Source: Desulfobulbaceae bacterium BRH_c16a (GTDB lineage Bacteria; Desulfobacterota; Desulfobulbia; Desulfobulbales; Desulfocapsaceae). From it: DNA of 64,000 nucleotides. The notes beneath the pieces are model-generated. The model worked only from the letters and a program-made list of their open reading frames with translations, searched no databases and was not told the origin of the DNA. Below, piece after piece: positions 33,847-42,094 of the stretch. The translations under genes and the position numbers were made by a program. The stretch covers positions 310,001 to 374,000 of the forward strand of contig LADS01000004.1 of the NCBI GenBank assembly GCA_000961725.1, read 5' to 3'. Position 1 is the first letter of the stretch. Each line of letters begins with the position of its first letter.

Positions 33847-36045
33847 TTACAACCGGTCCCGGTTGAAAAGGGAGACGACCTTATCTGCCGGCAGCGGCGG
33901 ACTGTAGAGGTTGCCCTGAAGGAGTTCGCAACGCAGCAGCCTCAACAACTTGGCCTGCTCCTCCAGTTCCACTCCTTCCGCGACCACCTCCAGCTCGAGT
34001 GCGTGGGCCAGCGAGATGATGGCAGTGACAATGGCAAGGCTGTTGGGCCGTTCGGCCATGTCGACGATGAAGGAACGGTCGATCTTGATCTCATTTACCG
34101 GCAGCTGGCTCAGGTAGCTGAGCGAGGAATAGCCGGTACCGAAGTCGTCGATGGCGATGCGAAATCCCATCTCGCGGGCGGCCTCCAGTTTGGGGATGTT
34201 ATCCTTGACTTCGGTCATCACCGCACTTTCGGTTATTTCCAGATCCAGTCCTTCACTGCGGCCGGAGGTGTCCTGCAGGATCTGCCGCAGGGACTGGATA
34301 AAGTTTTTCTGTCGCAGCTGGATCGGCGAGACATTGACGGCGACCCTCGGCGGATTGAGATTCATCAGCCGCCACCGGTACAGATCATCTGCGGCTCGCC
34401 GCATTACCCAGTCGCCGATCACGATGATCATGCCGGTCTCTTCCAGAAGCGGTATAAAACCGCCCGGCAGGACGATGCCGGTCTCAGGGTCGGCATAGCG
34501 CAACAAAGCTTCCAAACCGATGATGCGGCCAGTGGCGGCAGAGACCTTCGGTTGATAATGAACGGTCAGGCCGCCCTGTTCGATCGCCTTTCGCAACTTT
34601 GCCTGCATGGTGACCGACTGGATAATCCTGTCATTCATGGCCGCATCGTACAGCAGATAAGGCTCATCCTTGCGCTGGGCTCTCTTGAGGGCGATCTCGG
34701 CGTTTTTATAAAGGGTGTCGGCGTCGGTGGCATCGGAGGGGAAAAGCGAAATGCCTACCCTGAGAGCGATGTGGATATCAGTGTCGTCCACTCGAAACGG
34801 TTTGGCAAAGCTGCTGAGTATATCGTGCTCCAGTATATGGGCGACCTGGTTCGCTTCAATGATATTTGTGAGAGACAGGGCAAACCGATAGGCGCCAAGT
34901 CTCGCAACGGTTTCGCAATGTTCGGAAGAGTCATAGAAACGTTTGGCAATCAGCTTCAGCAGACTGTCACCGACGTGACGGCCATAGGTGTCCCGTACAT
35001 CGGAAAAATGAACCAGATCCACCAGAAGCAAGGCGATGCTCACCTCCTCGCGTTCGGCGGCCTGGAGCTGCAGAGGCAACTGTTCCATTAACAGGCTTCG
35101 GTTGGGCAGGCCGGTCAGGACATCGTAATAGGCGAGATAATTGAGCCGCTCCCCTTTCTTGATATGTTCAAGAGCAAAGGAGAGATCGCCCGCCAATTCA
35201 TTCAGCAGCCGCATCTCGTCGGGTTTAAAGGCGTCCGGTTCGAGGGAGAAGAGGGCAATAACCCCGACCACCCGTCCTTCCACTTTCAGGGGCAGCACGC
35301 CATAGGCGGCATAGCCCCCGGCAGATCCGTTCCACGTTGCCGGATGACCTGCACTCCTGTGACGGACCACGGCAACGCCCTCGTCGTAGACCTTGTCGAC
35401 CGCCCCACGGATCTCCACACTGATCGAATCGACCGGCGTGGTTTGGCATGACATGCCGTTGCCGGCAAGATGATGACACCACGTATCCGAGTCCTGTCCT
35501 TCCGTGCGGAAATTGACCCAGGCTACCGGATAACCGCCCTGATTGACGGCGATCCGGCACGCTTCCTTTAGGAGTTCCTCACGGTCATGCAGGCGCACGA
35601 TGGCCGAATTGATGCTGCTGAGGATTAGATAGAGGCGGGCAAGATCGGCGGTATTGCGCTGGCTCTCCTGCAGATCCCGGGTGCGTTCCTCCACCCGCTT
35701 CTCCAGGGTAGCATTGGCCTCCTGCAGCTGATGGATGGTGTCGTCGAACCCGCGATGCATCATCTCGAACGGCGCCATCACTTCAGCCAGAAACTCCTCG
35801 CTCCGGTGGAGATACTCTCCCGTCTGCCCTTCTGCGGCGCCTTTCGATACTTCGCTCCATACGATGCTCTGGTGCATCGTTACCAGGTCAAGGATGTTGC
35901 GCTGTTCGGCAACCGCCCGGCGACCGAGCTCATAGGCACACATCAGCGCCTCTTCGCCCTCTCCGCCGAGCGCATATTCCACTAAAGCGCTTTGGTAAGA
36001 GGCGGCGAAGTTTGATACAGGATCCAGGTGGGTCTGGCTGCTCAT
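33847..36045 (-). CDS. RsbU_N-GAF-degenerate GGDEF-EAL protein (stressosome c-di-GMP output)
   Basis: 732 residues. Order: N-terminal helical region (about 8-90, FAASYQSALVEYALGGEGEEALMCAYELGRRA) resembling the RsbU N-terminal domain that docks RsbT; coiled coil (VEERTRDLQESQ); GAF (about 140-300); GGDEF-like domain with RLGAYRFAL where the active-site GGDEF should be, so no cyclase activity is expected; EAL domain with EALLRY, NVSP, ITESA, DDFGTGYSSLSYL, KIDRSF and EGVE, all consistent with an active c-di-GMP phosphodiesterase. The last gene of the stressosome operon, overlapping the phosphatase gene by 4 nt. The domain join predicts that released RsbT switches on c-di-GMP breakdown. Confidence 0.9.
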   Translation of the reverse strand: MSSQTHLDPVSNFAASYQSALVEYALGGEGEEALMCAYELGRRAVAEQRNILDLVTMHQSIVWSEVSKGAAEGQTGEYLHRSEEFLAEVMAPFEMMHRGFDDTIHQLQEANATLEKRVEERTRDLQESQRNTADLARLYLILSSINSAIVRLHDREELLKEACRIAVNQGGYPVAWVNFRTEGQDSDTWCHHLAGNGMSCQTTPVDSISVEIRGAVDKVYDEGVAVVRHRSAGHPATWNGSAGGYAAYGVLPLKVEGRVVGVIALFSLEPDAFKPDEMRLLNELAGDLSFALEHIKKGERLNYLAYYDVLTGLPNRSLLMEQLPLQLQAAEREEVSIALLLVDLVHFSDVRDTYGRHVGDSLLKLIAKRFYDSSEHCETVARLGAYRFALSLTNIIEANQVAHILEHDILSSFAKPFRVDDTDIHIALRVGISLFPSDATDADTLYKNAEIALKRAQRKDEPYLLYDAAMNDRIIQSVTMQAKLRKAIEQGGLTVHYQPKVSAATGRIIGLEALLRYADPETGIVLPGGFIPLLEETGMIIVIGDWVMRRAADDLYRWRLMNLNPPRVAVNVSPIQLRQKNFIQSLRQILQDTSGRSEGLDLEITESAVMTEVKDNIPKLEAAREMGFRIAIDDFGTGYSSLSYLSQLPVNEIKIDRSFIVDMAERPNSLAIVTAIISLAHALELEVVAEGVELEEQAKLLRLLRCELLQGNLYSPPLPADKVVSLFNRDRL

Positions 36046-36692
36046 GGCGGGCTCACCCCCTGTGATGGAAAGCGCCAGCGGGCCACCAGGACCAGGGCGT
36101 CGTCGGTGGGCTTGGCGTAGTGATCGAGAATGTGCCTGGCGAGTCTGTCGGGTGGATACGGCAGGTCGACGGCCCGGACGAAATCACCCCCTATGCCGTC
36201 GGTTGCCAGGGCCAGGGTGTCGCCATCCTGCAGCGGCAAAAACGACGACAGCAGGCCGGGAAGCCGGTAACCGACGATGCCGCCACGCATGGTGATATAT
36301 TGGGTGGGGAGAGAGGCAGGCGGGGCATGGCGAATCACCCCTTCCACGTTGCCGACTCCGGCCCAGCTGAGCAGGCACCGCTCCCGGTCGATAGTGACAA
36401 CGGCGGCGGCACTGCCGCGGGTGTTTTTGAGGGCTTCATGACAAAGCCGGATCAGTTCAACCGGCGCCTCCCCGGTATGCTGTTCGAGCACCTCAACCAA
36501 AGCCCTGCTGGCCGCGGCAGCCTCCGGACCGTGCCCCAACCCGTCGGCAACCGCCAGCAGCCAGCCTGTTGACGTTCTGGCAACAAAGTGTTTGTCTCCA
36601 GACTTCTCCTCACCGGGAAACGCCCGTGTTGCAACGCCCCAGTCCAATTCTCCACTGTTACTGCTTGGAGTTTTCACTACGAATGCTCCCAT
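36042..36692 (-). CDS. PP2C/SpoIIE-type serine phosphatase (RsbX-like)
   Basis: 216-residue phosphatase with metal-binding acids in LLAVADGLGHGPEAAAAS and LALATDGIGGDF. Length and position after rsbT match RsbX, which resets the stressosome by dephosphorylating RsbR and RsbS. It overlaps rsbT by 16 nt, so a tight operon. Confidence 0.88.
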   Translation of the reverse strand: MGAFVVKTPSSNSGELDWGVATRAFPGEEKSGDKHFVARTSTGWLLAVADGLGHGPEAAAASRALVEVLEQHTGEAPVELIRLCHEALKNTRGSAAAVVTIDRERCLLSWAGVGNVEGVIRHAPPASLPTQYITMRGGIVGYRLPGLLSSFLPLQDGDTLALATDGIGGDFVRAVDLPYPPDRLARHILDHYAKPTDDALVLVARWRFPSQGVSPP

Positions 36693-37078
36693 TTAACCAT
36701 CGAAATGGTAGTGCCCTTGCCGACCTCGGAAACAATTTTAAAGTCGTCCATCAGCCGTCTTGCCCCAGGCAGCCCCAAACCCATTCCTTTTGAGGTGGAA
36801 AAGCCGTCCTGCATGGCCTGGGCGATGTTGGCTATGCCGGGGCCATGATCGCGGGCGATGATCAGCAGTCCCCGCTTCCCCCCCCTCACAACACTGTGAA
36901 ACTCAATCTCGCCACTCCCGGCATATTGCACGATATTCCGGGCAATTTCGGAGATGGCGGTCGCCATAAGGGTCAAATCGCTCCCCGAAATGCCGCTCGT
37001 CATTCCGAGCTCGCGCCCCTTCTGACGTGCGTTCATTACTCCTGCATCGGATGAGACAGTGATCAATTCAACGTCCAT
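36677..37078 (-). CDS. rsbT: RsbT-like serine/threonine kinase (switch kinase)
   Basis: 133-residue HATPase_c kinase: ISEIARNIVQYAGSGEI (N box), DHGPGIANI (G1), GLGLPGARRL (G2). In the Bacillus system RsbT is held by RsbR/RsbS, phosphorylates them under stress, and then leaves to activate RsbU. Four-gene context makes this assignment firm; 3 nt after rsbS. Confidence 0.9.
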   Translation of the reverse strand: MDVELITVSSDAGVMNARQKGRELGMTSGISGSDLTLMATAISEIARNIVQYAGSGEIEFHSVVRGGKRGLLIIARDHGPGIANIAQAMQDGFSTSKGMGLGLPGARRLMDDFKIVSEVGKGTTISMVKWEHS

Positions 37079-37081
37079 AAT

Positions 37082-37453
37082 TTACCCGAGCCCATCCTCT
37101 TTGTCTGCCGCCTTGAGCATGGCGATACCGTCTTCCAGATCAAGGCTCATCATTGTTCCCTCCAGCGTCAACCCCAGCTGGACCATGGAAAAGGCAATCT
37201 CCGGCTGGATGCCGACGATCGCCACCTTCGCCCCCAGAAGGCGGGTCATCAGGGTGATGGAACGCAATGTCCGGGCGGCAAACGAATCCATGACATCAAG
37301 CACGGTCACATCGATCACCACTCCTTTTGATCGGTGCCTGCGGACTGAGTGGACCAGATTCTCCTGCAGGCGGTTAAGATCCGAATCGGTTAACGCGCCC
37401 TGAATGGCGGCGATCAGGTAATCGCCCATTTTCAAGATCGGAACATCCATCAC
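37082..37453 (-). CDS. rsbS: RsbS-like STAS-domain antagonist
   Basis: 123-residue single STAS domain (PILKMGDYLIAAIQGALTDSDLNRLQ, then VIDVTVLDVMDSFAARTLRSI with the expected phosphorylatable Ser in VMDS). A scaffold subunit of the stressosome. ATGA overlap with rsbR. Confidence 0.9.
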   Translation of the reverse strand: MMDVPILKMGDYLIAAIQGALTDSDLNRLQENLVHSVRRHRSKGVVIDVTVLDVMDSFAARTLRSITLMTRLLGAKVAIVGIQPEIAFSMVQLGLTLEGTMMSLDLEDGIAMLKAADKEDGLG

Positions 37454-38442
37454 AGTCTGCCCCTGTCCATGTTCAAGGCGGATTCGGCGATTTTTTCAAC
37501 ACGGTATCCTAAAAGCCGCTCCGCATGCTCGATACCGTTCTGCAGATCGCCGACGGTATAGACCGGCCCCAGATCGATGCCCAAGGTCACCATGGTCAGG
37601 GCAATTTCCGGAGAAATCCCTGAAATCACGACTTTTGCGCCCATCAGCCGGGCAGCATCAACCGTCTGCACCAGGTGATTGGCCACCCGCGAGTCGACGG
37701 TGGCGACCCCGGTTATGTCGATCACGATCACCTTGGCCCTGTTGGCACGGATCGACATAAGCAGGTGCTCTGTCAGTTGCCGCGCCCGCTGCGAATCGAT
37801 CTGGCCGATTATCGGCAACAGCAGCATTCCCTCGCGAAACGGCAGAACCGGGGTCGAAAGCTCGCGGATCGCCTCCTGCTGCAAGGATTTTATGGTCCGT
37901 TCCCGGGAGTCGATATAGGTTTCTATGGCCAGTGAGATATCGAGGAAGGTGAGCTTCATCAGCGAAAAGAAAGTTTCAATCGTCTCATCCGGATGCGTGC
38001 GATCTATCTCGAAAATATGCTTCCACACTTCGCGCAGATAAAAATTGTACATGCTGAGATAGAATTTGACCGGGAGTTCGATCTGCTCGTGAACCGAACC
38101 GATCGTGAGCCTTTCCTCGACATAATCGATGTCGTACTTCCCCTTGGTCAGACGGAGGAAGTAGGCCTTCTGCTTAGCCTTGACCCGGGCCAGCAACTCG
38201 TCGTCGGCGAAGAAGACCCTCATCTCGTCGAACGACATCAGGTGTTCGTAGAAGGCATCGATTACCGTCTGGGCGTAGGACTCGGAGACTGAGGCCAGTT
38301 TTCGCAGGCGTTCCTCGTCCTCCGGGCCGAACTCCAGAAATTGTTTCCGACGGTCAAGTTCCTGCTCGGTGATATTCATCATCTCGGCCAGGTTCAGAAA
38401 TTTATCGGGTAGATGGGTTGTTGAGGATGGCGGCATCGGCAA
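37450..38442 (-). CDS. rsbR: RsbR-like stressosome sensor with N-terminal globin domain
   Basis: 330 residues. Residues about 20-180 form a globin-coupled-sensor fold: LTIGSVHEQIELPVKFYLSMYNFYL carries the proximal-His motif of HemAT-like sensor globins, so haem binding and O2/NO/redox sensing are likely. The C-terminal STAS domain has DITGVATVDSRVANHL and GISPEIALTMVTLGIDL with the two Thr-containing loops phosphorylated by RsbT in Bacillus RsbR. First gene of the operon. Confidence 0.9.
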   Translation of the reverse strand: MPMPPSSTTHLPDKFLNLAEMMNITEQELDRRKQFLEFGPEDEERLRKLASVSESYAQTVIDAFYEHLMSFDEMRVFFADDELLARVKAKQKAYFLRLTKGKYDIDYVEERLTIGSVHEQIELPVKFYLSMYNFYLREVWKHIFEIDRTHPDETIETFFSLMKLTFLDISLAIETYIDSRERTIKSLQQEAIRELSTPVLPFREGMLLLPIIGQIDSQRARQLTEHLLMSIRANRAKVIVIDITGVATVDSRVANHLVQTVDAARLMGAKVVISGISPEIALTMVTLGIDLGPVYTVGDLQNGIEHAERLLGYRVEKIAESALNMDRGRL

Positions 38443-38611
38443 ACCTCCATTTTCTTAAAAATAAAGGCAGAAGCTCAGGCTCTGTTTTTCTCGGATAAAC
38501 CGGATATCATTGATCGCAACATCGACCGGAATCTCCGCTCGGACTTCGGCTCTTCGCCGTATCGGCCGGCCATCGAACTCCGCATTTCGGCATTTGGGTT
38601 ACATATTGAGT

Positions 38612-38634
38612 CTGACACCCCACAAGAGGGTACC
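38612..38634 (-). repeat. Partial stem-loop repeat (copy F, leader only)
   Basis: CTGACACCCCACAAGAGGGTACC matches the leader of copy C (30045-30072), without the stem arms. Sits in the rsbR upstream region. Confidence 0.5.
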
Positions 38635-38652
38635 AATTATCATTATGTATAA

Positions 38653-39063
38653 TTATTGAATGGCAGCTTGGATAGTGGTCATGTTCACCTTCCCTTGTCT
38701 TTTGCCGCAGCCGTGGAGAGGCTCTACGATCAACAGGCCCTCGTTGAATACGCCTTCTCCATTGGCGGCTCGGGTCAGCAGCACTCCGAGATGAACCAGA
38801 GCGGTTTCGCTCCGATAACGATCCGTCTGGTAAGGCTCATTGTGAAACATGGTGGTTTCCCACACGCTTTCCGGCAGGGACCATTGCCTGAGCAACTCGC
38901 CGCCTACCGCATGATAATCGAAGCCGATGACTTCCCGTTCGGCCCTGTGCAACGGCCAGCCCTTTTCCACTGCCTTCCGCATCGCCAAGAGAGAGCCGGG
39001 ATCGTCTGGTACTGCCCCCCGGCAATTCCGTAAATTTCTCTTCTCTCTTGAAAGAAGAGTCAT
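38653..39063 (-). pseudogene. HDOD-domain C-terminal fragment
   Basis: 136 residues from the ATG at 39063 (site AGAGGAAATAA). WPLHRAEREVIGFDYHAVGGELLRQWSLPESVWETTMFHNEP and ETALVHLGVLL are the last third of an HDOD domain (a metal-free HD relative common in c-di-GMP signalling). The first about 110 residues, including the HD-like core, are absent; the start lies directly after the stop of the GGDEF-EAL gene. Either a decayed gene fused to a new start or a short translated remnant. Confidence 0.65.
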
Positions 39064-39064
39064 G

Positions 39065-42000
39065 TTATTTCCTCTGCTCAATTGACCATGCGAACCGTGA
39101 TGCAATCCCGGTACGAAGCAATTCGGTGGCTTTGTCCGCCGAAACCGGTTTGCTGAATAAATGTCCCTGCAATTCATCGCATCCAAAACTTTCGAGCAGC
39201 TCGGCCTGTTCCTCTTTCTCGACTCCCTCGGCGGTGACTTTCAGGTTCATGCCGTGGGCCATGCTGATTATCGATTTGACCAGGGTGGCGTCCCTTTCGT
39301 TTGTTTCAATATCGGCAATGAACGTACGATCTATTTTCACATGGGAGACAGGACAGTTTTTCAGATATTCAAGCGATGAATATCCGGTACCAAAATCGTC
39401 GAGAGCTATACTTGCGCCCATTTCCTTAATCTTGTGGAGGATATTCATGGAACTGTTAATATCTTCCATCATTGCACTTTCGGTGACCTCCACCACCAGA
39501 TACGCCGGTTCAAGGCTGTTTTCGTGCAATATCTTCTTGATCCTGTCAGCCAGATCCTTCTCATAGAACTGTCTGTTGGAGAAGTTGACCGCAATACTGC
39601 AGTCTTCCAAACCCAGGTCGAGCCATGAACGGACCTGTCTGCAGGCCGTGGCCAGAACCCATTCGCCGATTTTCCCGATGAGCCCCGATAACTCGGCGAC
39701 ATGAATGAACTCGTAGGGCGACATCAGGCCGGTTTCAGGATTTTCCCATCTGATCAGCGCCTCCATGCCGACGATTTTCTGGGTGCCGGCATGTATTTTC
39801 GGCTGGTAATGGAGAATGAACTCGTTATTCCGAACCGCCTTGTGCAGCTGATTTTCGATCTGGAGATGTTTTATCGATTCGGCATGAATGCTGTCGGAAT
39901 AAAAGCAGTACCTGTTCGCGCCAAGCTGCTTGCCGGCATGACTCTGGGCCGCCGCCGCATTTTTCTGCAGGACCTCCGGAGTGTGCCCGTCATAGGGGAA
40001 AATGGAGATACCGATGTTGGCAATCACATGGATATCGTTGCCATTCACCTGGAAGGCGGGTTCGAACGCACTGAGAATACGCCTGACGATCCAGGTGATG
40101 ACATTTACCTCTTCGAGATCGATCAACAGGATGCTGAACTCATCCTGGCCTACCCGAAAAACAGTCGGCGGCTCAGTGAAAGGCAGTTTGGCCACCGTAT
40201 CCCTGGTCCGGATGGTTTTCGTCAATCTCCCGGCGATTTTCTTGAACAACTGATCGCCCGCATCGTGGCCGAGAGTTTCGTTGACCCGGTGAACGGCATC
40301 GACGACCAGGGTCAGTACGGCGACGATGTTGTTATAGCGTTTCCCCCGGGCCAGGGCCTGGGAGATCCGGTCACGGAACAGGGTTCTGGTCGGCAATCCG
40401 GTAAGCTTGTCGTATACATTAAAATATTTCAGCTCCTGACGCCTCTTTTCCGCCAGCTCCTCCGCTGCCTGCAACCGCACCGTCAGCCGGTGGACTTCTT
40501 CTTTATATTCCTGTTGTTCCTGCTGTCCGGCACTCGGTACTGCCGGGAAATCCCGGCTTCCGCCGTCCTCCGTTTTCGCCTTCTTTTTGCCCTGCTGGGC
40601 GACATAATCGGCCATTTCCTCGTCATCCCAGCAGACGACACGATTTCTTCCGCTTTCCTTGGCGATGTAGAGCGCCTTGTCGGCTTGATTGATCAGCTCG
40701 CCCGGTTCATGGACATTCGACCGGAGAGAGGAGACGCCGAAGCTCATGGTAACCTGGACCCCCGAGGCGGAGTCCTCCTTCACCGCCAGACGGATCCGAT
40801 TGGCGATCTTGGTCGCCTGTTTGATATCGAGACCTGGCAGGACGGCGCAGAACTCCTCCCCGCCGTAGCGGCCGACCAGGTCGGATTCCCTGGAGTTTTT
40901 CTGGAGGATGCCGGCCACCAACTTGATCACCTGATCGCCGGCGGGATGGCCATATCGGTCGTTGACCGACTTGAAGTGGTCTATATCGCACATTATGCAG
41001 GACAATTCCCGGCCGTGTTGCCGCTCCTCGTTGAACACCCTCTCGAACCGCCGGTTCAGGGCTCTCCTATTGAGGAGCAGGGTTAACGGGTCATGGGTGG
41101 CCAAAAATTCCAGCTCGCGGTTTTTGGTCTGCACCTCGTCGGTGACCATCTGCAGCTTATTTACGGTCTGATTGAGCTCCTGATTTTTTTCCTCCAGTTC
41201 GGTAACGTCGTCGAAGGTGACAAGAACCCCGCGGCGGTTCCCCTTGTCATCCAAAACCGGTGCGGCATTGACTATAAATTTCACCGGCGTGCCGTCTGCC
41301 CTTTCCATGATCAGGCGTATACCGACCCGGCTCGATCCTTCCTGCAGTACATCCATCCAGGGGAGCATTTTGCGGTTCTGCATGGATTCGAAGCCTTTCC
41401 AGTCCAGTTCCGAACCCTTATACCCGATCAGCTTTTCCGGTGTCCTGCCGACCGTTTCGGCAAACGATGTGTTGGCAAGAACGATCTGTTCCTCCTCATC
41501 CAGGATGAGAACGCCTTCTTTCAACACATTGAAGGCTGCCTGTACCCTGCCGGGGATGACGTTCGATGGGTCGAGCTCCCTCAGCGTTCTCTTGATAAAC
41601 AGGAAATAGCCGCCGAATCCGGCAAGCGAGACGAAGAGAATTAAACCCAGGTACGAGTTCTTGAAGCTGGCAAGGGTATTGGCAATCCATAAGGGGGCAA
41701 AACTTATTTCTACCGTTGCCCAGCGTTTCGTACCGCGGAAGATAGGGATCTGGACATGGGTCGGGGTCGAGCGCCCGTCGGGGGGAGGCTGCCAGGAAGC
41801 CAGGTGATTTCCGGCCTTGGCGAGAAGATCGCCAGTGCGGCTGCGAACGGCGGCCGATCTGATATCCTTGTCCCGTTCAATCATGGTCTGCAGCATTTGT
41901 CTGATCAGCGGCAGGTCTCCCCTTTCTGCGGCGGCGGAAAACTGAACGGCCATGGTTTCCGAAAAGATTCTTCTCGATTCGAAAACCGTTTTTGCCCAGT

Positions 42001-42094
42001 CGGGGGCAAAGCCGATAGATTTGCCAAGCAGCAACAAGCTGACAGTCAGACAAACCAGACAAAGACTGATCCGAACCGCGGGAGTAAGCCGCAT
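39065..42094 (-). CDS. Membrane PAS-GGDEF-GGDEF-EAL c-di-GMP enzyme
   Basis: 1009 residues. TM1 (about 8-28), extracytoplasmic sensor region (about 35-140), TM2 (about 145-165), PAS (about 185-300), GGDEF 1 with an intact RYGGEEF motif and SFGVSSL, GGDEF 2 with RVGQDEF (degenerate), EAL with EALIRWENP, ITESAMM-type EVTESAMM, DDFGTGYSSLEYL, KIDRTF and EGVE (complete set). Both synthesis and breakdown of c-di-GMP are possible. ATGA overlap with the LEPR-XLL protein gene shows that its level is coupled to that of the surface protein, which suggests dedicated control of it. Confidence 0.92.
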   Translation of the reverse strand: MRLTPAVRISLCLVCLTVSLLLLGKSIGFAPDWAKTVFESRRIFSETMAVQFSAAAERGDLPLIRQMLQTMIERDKDIRSAAVRSRTGDLLAKAGNHLASWQPPPDGRSTPTHVQIPIFRGTKRWATVEISFAPLWIANTLASFKNSYLGLILFVSLAGFGGYFLFIKRTLRELDPSNVIPGRVQAAFNVLKEGVLILDEEEQIVLANTSFAETVGRTPEKLIGYKGSELDWKGFESMQNRKMLPWMDVLQEGSSRVGIRLIMERADGTPVKFIVNAAPVLDDKGNRRGVLVTFDDVTELEEKNQELNQTVNKLQMVTDEVQTKNRELEFLATHDPLTLLLNRRALNRRFERVFNEERQHGRELSCIMCDIDHFKSVNDRYGHPAGDQVIKLVAGILQKNSRESDLVGRYGGEEFCAVLPGLDIKQATKIANRIRLAVKEDSASGVQVTMSFGVSSLRSNVHEPGELINQADKALYIAKESGRNRVVCWDDEEMADYVAQQGKKKAKTEDGGSRDFPAVPSAGQQEQQEYKEEVHRLTVRLQAAEELAEKRRQELKYFNVYDKLTGLPTRTLFRDRISQALARGKRYNNIVAVLTLVVDAVHRVNETLGHDAGDQLFKKIAGRLTKTIRTRDTVAKLPFTEPPTVFRVGQDEFSILLIDLEEVNVITWIVRRILSAFEPAFQVNGNDIHVIANIGISIFPYDGHTPEVLQKNAAAAQSHAGKQLGANRYCFYSDSIHAESIKHLQIENQLHKAVRNNEFILHYQPKIHAGTQKIVGMEALIRWENPETGLMSPYEFIHVAELSGLIGKIGEWVLATACRQVRSWLDLGLEDCSIAVNFSNRQFYEKDLADRIKKILHENSLEPAYLVVEVTESAMMEDINSSMNILHKIKEMGASIALDDFGTGYSSLEYLKNCPVSHVKIDRTFIADIETNERDATLVKSIISMAHGMNLKVTAEGVEKEEQAELLESFGCDELQGHLFSKPVSADKATELLRTGIASRFAWSIEQRK

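Noticed and set aside
39700..41090. 461-codon plus-strand frame across the GGDEF-EAL gene
   Set aside because: Antisense shadow; the minus-strand protein has complete GGDEF and EAL motifs.
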